Positions 61,886 through 64,000 of a stretch of 64,000 nt of DNA are shown piece by piece. The stretch lies in contig NZ_PGGV01000007.1 of NCBI RefSeq assembly GCF_002798405.1, positions 1 through 64,000 of the forward strand, read 5' to 3'. The stretch's first letter is position 1. The number at the start of each line of letters is the position of its first letter. A program made the translations under genes and the position numbers. The notes under the pieces are model-generated. The model did not search any database and was not told the origin of the DNA. It worked only from the letters and a program-made list of their open reading frames with translations. This DNA comes from Glycomyces xiaoerkulensis (GTDB lineage Bacteria; Actinomycetota; Actinomycetes; Mycobacteriales; Micromonosporaceae).

Positions 61886-62169
61886 TGCACATCGACCTCA
61901 AGATCCCCGCCGCGCTGGCCAGCGAGTGCGGCGGGGCCCGCGCCATCGCCGTCGAAGTCCCCGACGGTGCGAACCTCGGCGACCTGCTCGACGCGGTCGC
62001 CGCCGACTACCCGAGACTGGCCCGCCGCGTCCGGGACGAGGCCGGACAGTTGCGCCGGTTCGTCAACGTCTACGTCGGCGACGACGAGAGCCGCCGACTC
62101 GAAGGCCAAGCCACACCCCTCAAAGCCGGGCAGCCGGTCCAGATCCTGCCCTCGATCGCCGGAGGCTAA
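61885..62169 (+). CDS. MoaD/ThiS-like ubiquitin-fold protein
   Basis: A 94-residue beta-grasp protein ending in the diglycine SIAGG, as in sulfur carriers that are activated at the C-terminus by adenylation. The pattern MHIDLKIPAALA ... LGDLLDAVAADYP ... LRRFVNVYVGDDE ... VQILPSIAGG is typical of the MoaD/ThiS/CysO clan. The start overlaps the propeller gene's stop (TGATG), so they are translationally coupled. No E1-like enzyme is nearby. Its stop interlocks with the FKBP gene (CTAA). Confidence 0.9.
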   Translation: MHIDLKIPAALASECGGARAIAVEVPDGANLGDLLDAVAADYPRLARRVRDEAGQLRRFVNVYVGDDESRRLEGQATPLKAGQPVQILPSIAGG

Positions 62170-62687
62170 CCGACCGACACCACATCCACCACGAACACCA
62201 GCGTCTCGTCCGGGCCGATCGCATCGCCGGCGCCCTCGGCGCCGTAAGCCAGATCGGGCGGGACCACCAGCAGCCGCCGGTCACCGGCCTGGGCGCCCAT
62301 CAGGCCCTCGTTCCAGCCCTGGATCACCCCGGCCGACCCCAGCGGCGCCACCTCGAACGGCTCACCGCCGCCCCACGAGGCGTCGAACCGCTCCCCGTCG
62401 TCCCAGTGGAAACCCGCATACTGCACCGTCACCGCGTCCCCGGCCGCGGCCTCGCCGCCCTCGCCCTCGACCACGTCGACGACCACCAGCGACGACGGCG
62501 GATCGCAATCGGCCGCCGACACCTCCGGGGCCCGGTCGGTCTCGGTCGAGACCCCGACCTCGCAACCGTCGGCCACCTCGACCCGGTCGAGATCGCCGCC
62601 GGAACCGCACCCGGCCAGGATCAGCGCACCCGCGAACCACAGGCCCGCCGGCCTCCATACACGACTCAACATTCCGGTGACTGCCAT
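62166..62687 (-). CDS. FKBP-type peptidyl-prolyl isomerase lipoprotein
   Basis: A 173-residue lipoprotein with the lipobox LAGC (lipidated C27) and a C-terminal FKBP domain (about 75-172: DAVTVQYAGFHWDDGERFDASW, VIQGWNEGLMGAQAGDRRLLVVPPDLAYG). The region 28-70 has two cysteines likely to form a disulphide. It would help folding of exported proteins at the membrane. ATG at 62687 follows TAGGTT (62694-62699) by 6 nt. It is a likely client of Lnt encoded at 29672-31312. Confidence 0.93.
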   Translation of the reverse strand: MAVTGMLSRVWRPAGLWFAGALILAGCGSGGDLDRVEVADGCEVGVSTETDRAPEVSAADCDPPSSLVVVDVVEGEGGEAAAGDAVTVQYAGFHWDDGERFDASWGGGEPFEVAPLGSAGVIQGWNEGLMGAQAGDRRLLVVPPDLAYGAEGAGDAIGPDETLVFVVDVVSVG

Positions 62688-62840
62688 CGCAGGAACCTAC
62701 CACCCCCGAGCCCGGCCGCGACCCGGAGCCGCCGCCGATTCGCCGCCAGGGGAGCAGCACACACATCGACGCCCGCGCCCCCGGACACGGCTACGATGCA
62801 GAGGAGAGCCAGGCACCCCAGCCAGCGAGCAAGGAGTCCC

Positions 62841-63458
62841 ATGACCGCCGACCGGGCCACCGGCCCCGCCCACCCCCTCATACGAGCCCTCGCCCTGTGG
62901 GGCACCGTCATCGCCGCCATGTGGGTGCTGCTGTTCATCGACTGGATTACCCCGACCGCCCTGACGCAGTGGGGGATCGTCGCCGGCACCGCCGACGGGA
63001 TCTTCCCCGGACTCATCGCCGCCCCGTTCCTCCACGCGGGCGGCGGCCACCTGATCTCCAACATGGTGCCCCTGGCGGTCATGGGCACCATCGCCGCGCT
63101 CCGCGACTGGCGCGCCATGTGGATCGCCCTGGCGGTCATCGTGGTCGCCTCCGGCATCGGCGTATGGCTCCTGACCGACACCGGCCGCCCCACCGTCGGC
63201 GCCTCCGGCGTCGTGTTCGGCCTGTTCGGCTACCTGCTCGGCCGCGGCGTCTTCCTGCGCCGCTTCGGCGACATCGCCATCACCGTCCTACTGGTCCTCG
63301 TCTACGGCTCCATGGTGTGGGGCATCTTCCCGAGCCAGCCCCACATTTCGTGGCAGGCCCACCTGTTCGGCTTCCTCGGCGGATTGGCGACCGCGTTCGC
63401 GCTGGCCCGGTCCGGCAACGAGACCCGCCGCCGCGGCGGCGCCCCCGGGGCGGGCTGA
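62841..63458 (+). CDS. Rhomboid-family intramembrane serine protease
   Basis: A 205-residue protein with six membrane helices. The catalytic serine lies in VGASGVVFGLFGY (about S125) and the histidine in SWQAHLFGFLGGLAT (about H181); FLHAGGGHLISNM is the conserved N-terminal histidine-rich loop. It cleaves membrane proteins within the bilayer; substrates are unknown. AAGGAG lies 5 nt before the ATG at 62841, and TACGAT (62792-62797) is a possible -10. Confidence 0.92.
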   Translation: MTADRATGPAHPLIRALALWGTVIAAMWVLLFIDWITPTALTQWGIVAGTADGIFPGLIAAPFLHAGGGHLISNMVPLAVMGTIAALRDWRAMWIALAVIVVASGIGVWLLTDTGRPTVGASGVVFGLFGYLLGRGVFLRRFGDIAITVLLVLVYGSMVWGIFPSQPHISWQAHLFGFLGGLATAFALARSGNETRRRGGAPGAG

Positions 63459-63686
63459 GTGGTGGCGGCACCGAGCGGATTCGCCTACCGGGAGCGCGGG
63501 GACGGCGCCGTAGTCATCACCCACCGCGGCCGGCACGCGACGGTCCTGCGCGGGGCCAGGGCCGCGAAGTTCCTCGACGAGGTCGCGGCCGGAGACGACC
63601 AGCAGGTCATGGCCCGGTGGACGGGCGCCTACAAGCACGGCAACGAGCGGGCGGCCAAGAACCACCCGAGGAACCGGGGCCGCTAG
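63459..63686 (+). CDS. Small basic hypothetical protein
   Basis: A 75-residue protein, coupled to the rhomboid gene: its GTG (63459, or 63462) abuts the TGA stop. It has the pattern RERGDGAVVITHRGRHATVLRGARAAKFLDEV and a very basic C-terminus (KHGNERAAKNHPRNRGR), which suggests nucleic-acid binding or simple solubility. Similar small proteins are widespread in actinobacteria (from memory), without known function. Confidence 0.7.
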   Translation: MVAAPSGFAYRERGDGAVVITHRGRHATVLRGARAAKFLDEVAAGDDQQVMARWTGAYKHGNERAAKNHPRNRGR

Positions 63687-63709
63687 GGGAGCGGCACCCG
63701 GCCCGGACG

Positions 63710-64000
63710 CTACTGTGGTTCCTCGGTTCCGAAGTCGACCATCCAGGGGATGCCGAACCGGTCGATGCAGGAGCCGAACTCGTCGCCCCACACCTGCTTC
63801 TCCAGCGGCATGGTGACCGTGCCCGACTCGGACAGGCGCCTCCAGTAGCCGCGGATCTCCTCGGCGTCGGCGGCCTGGCCGGTGATGCTGAGGGTGACGT
63901 TCTGCCCCGGATCGTGCTCCATCCCCGGAGGCAGGTCGGAGGCCATGATGGTGAACCCGGCGCCGGTCTGGAGCCGGGAGTGCATGATCTTGTCCTTGAG
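63710..64000 (-). CDS. PhnB/VOC-family protein, truncated by the window edge
   Basis: The C-terminal 96 residues of a VOC-superfamily protein of the PhnB type: LKDKIMHSRLQTGAGFTIMASD, NVTLSITGQAADAEEIRGYW, VWGDEFGSCIDRFGIPWMVDFG. The frame is open to base 64000, so the true start lies beyond the window; an internal ATG at 63985 is not the start, because the strand before it (KDKIMHS) belongs to the conserved domain. The function of this group is not settled. Confidence 0.88.
   Translation of the reverse strand, partial: LKDKIMHSRLQTGAGFTIMASDLPPGMEHDPGQNVTLSITGQAADAEEIRGYWRRLSESGTVTMPLEKQVWGDEFGSCIDRFGIPWMVDFGTEEPQ

Overview
The window is chromosomal DNA from a high-GC actinobacterium. The evidence is a complete Pup-proteasome locus, the pafBC regulators, RbpA, polyprenol-phosphomannose synthase, two maleylpyruvate-isomerase/DinB-type proteins of the kind seen in mycothiol users, GC-rich wobble positions, and at least 25 genes that look leaderless. 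I cannot fix the genus from sequence alone. There is no rRNA, no tRNA that I can see, no CRISPR array and no prophage.

Layout. 1-2.9 kb: sensor kinase, response regulator and an ABC-transporter ATPase (cut by the window edge), all on the minus strand. 3-5.8 kb: RecB/Cas4-like nuclease, methyltransferase, site-2 protease. 5.8-25.1 kb: the proteasome neighbourhood, in the order trmI, ferredoxin, arc, PP2C phosphatase, dop, pup, prcB, prcA, pafA, a small membrane protein, a DUF3866-like gene, pafB, pafC, a small membrane protein, tatA, tatC, HAD phosphatase, helY and a 5'-3' exonuclease. From memory this follows the Mycobacterium tuberculosis order (Rv2119-Rv2090), but with a membrane PP2C phosphatase set between arc and dop. 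25.3-29.2 kb: a polar amino-acid ABC transporter and an amidohydrolase. 29.7-33 kb: lnt, ppm and fxsA converging on rbpA. 33.2-37.3 kb: UMF1-type transporter, an Hsp70-like protein, a glyoxalase-like protein and a PadR regulator whose reading frame has lost its expected stop. 37.4-39 kb: a lower-GC island with an orphan HsdR-N-type protein flanked by two copies of a 45-bp repeat. 39-43.9 kb: a MurA paralogue, a LysR regulator, small proteins, an orphan response regulator, YigZ and ArfB. 43.9-56.9 kb: an unknown secreted protein, a DUF3516 helicase, two xthA genes around a large membrane protein, a secreted coiled-coil protein, ogt, ada-alkA and a tyrosine recombinase, which makes this stretch rich in DNA repair. 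57-64 kb: YjbQ, sulfotransferase, MerR, secreted HNH nuclease, a beta-propeller plus ThiS/MoaD pair, FKBP lipoprotein, rhomboid protease and a truncated PhnB-like protein.

How the parts work together. Pup is deamidated by Dop, ligated to substrates by PafA, unfolded through ARC and degraded by PrcAB. PafBC control DNA-damage transcription. TatAC export folded proteins. Lnt and Ppm acylate lipoproteins and supply mannosyl-phospho-lipid.

Two sequence-level patterns run through the whole window. (1) A TANNNT hexamer sits 6-8 nt (nearly always 6 or 7) in front of the start codon of about 25 genes, which predicts leaderless mRNAs and fixes the starts. (2) Six convergent gene pairs share the same four bases, CTAA or CTAG, as interlocked stop codons.
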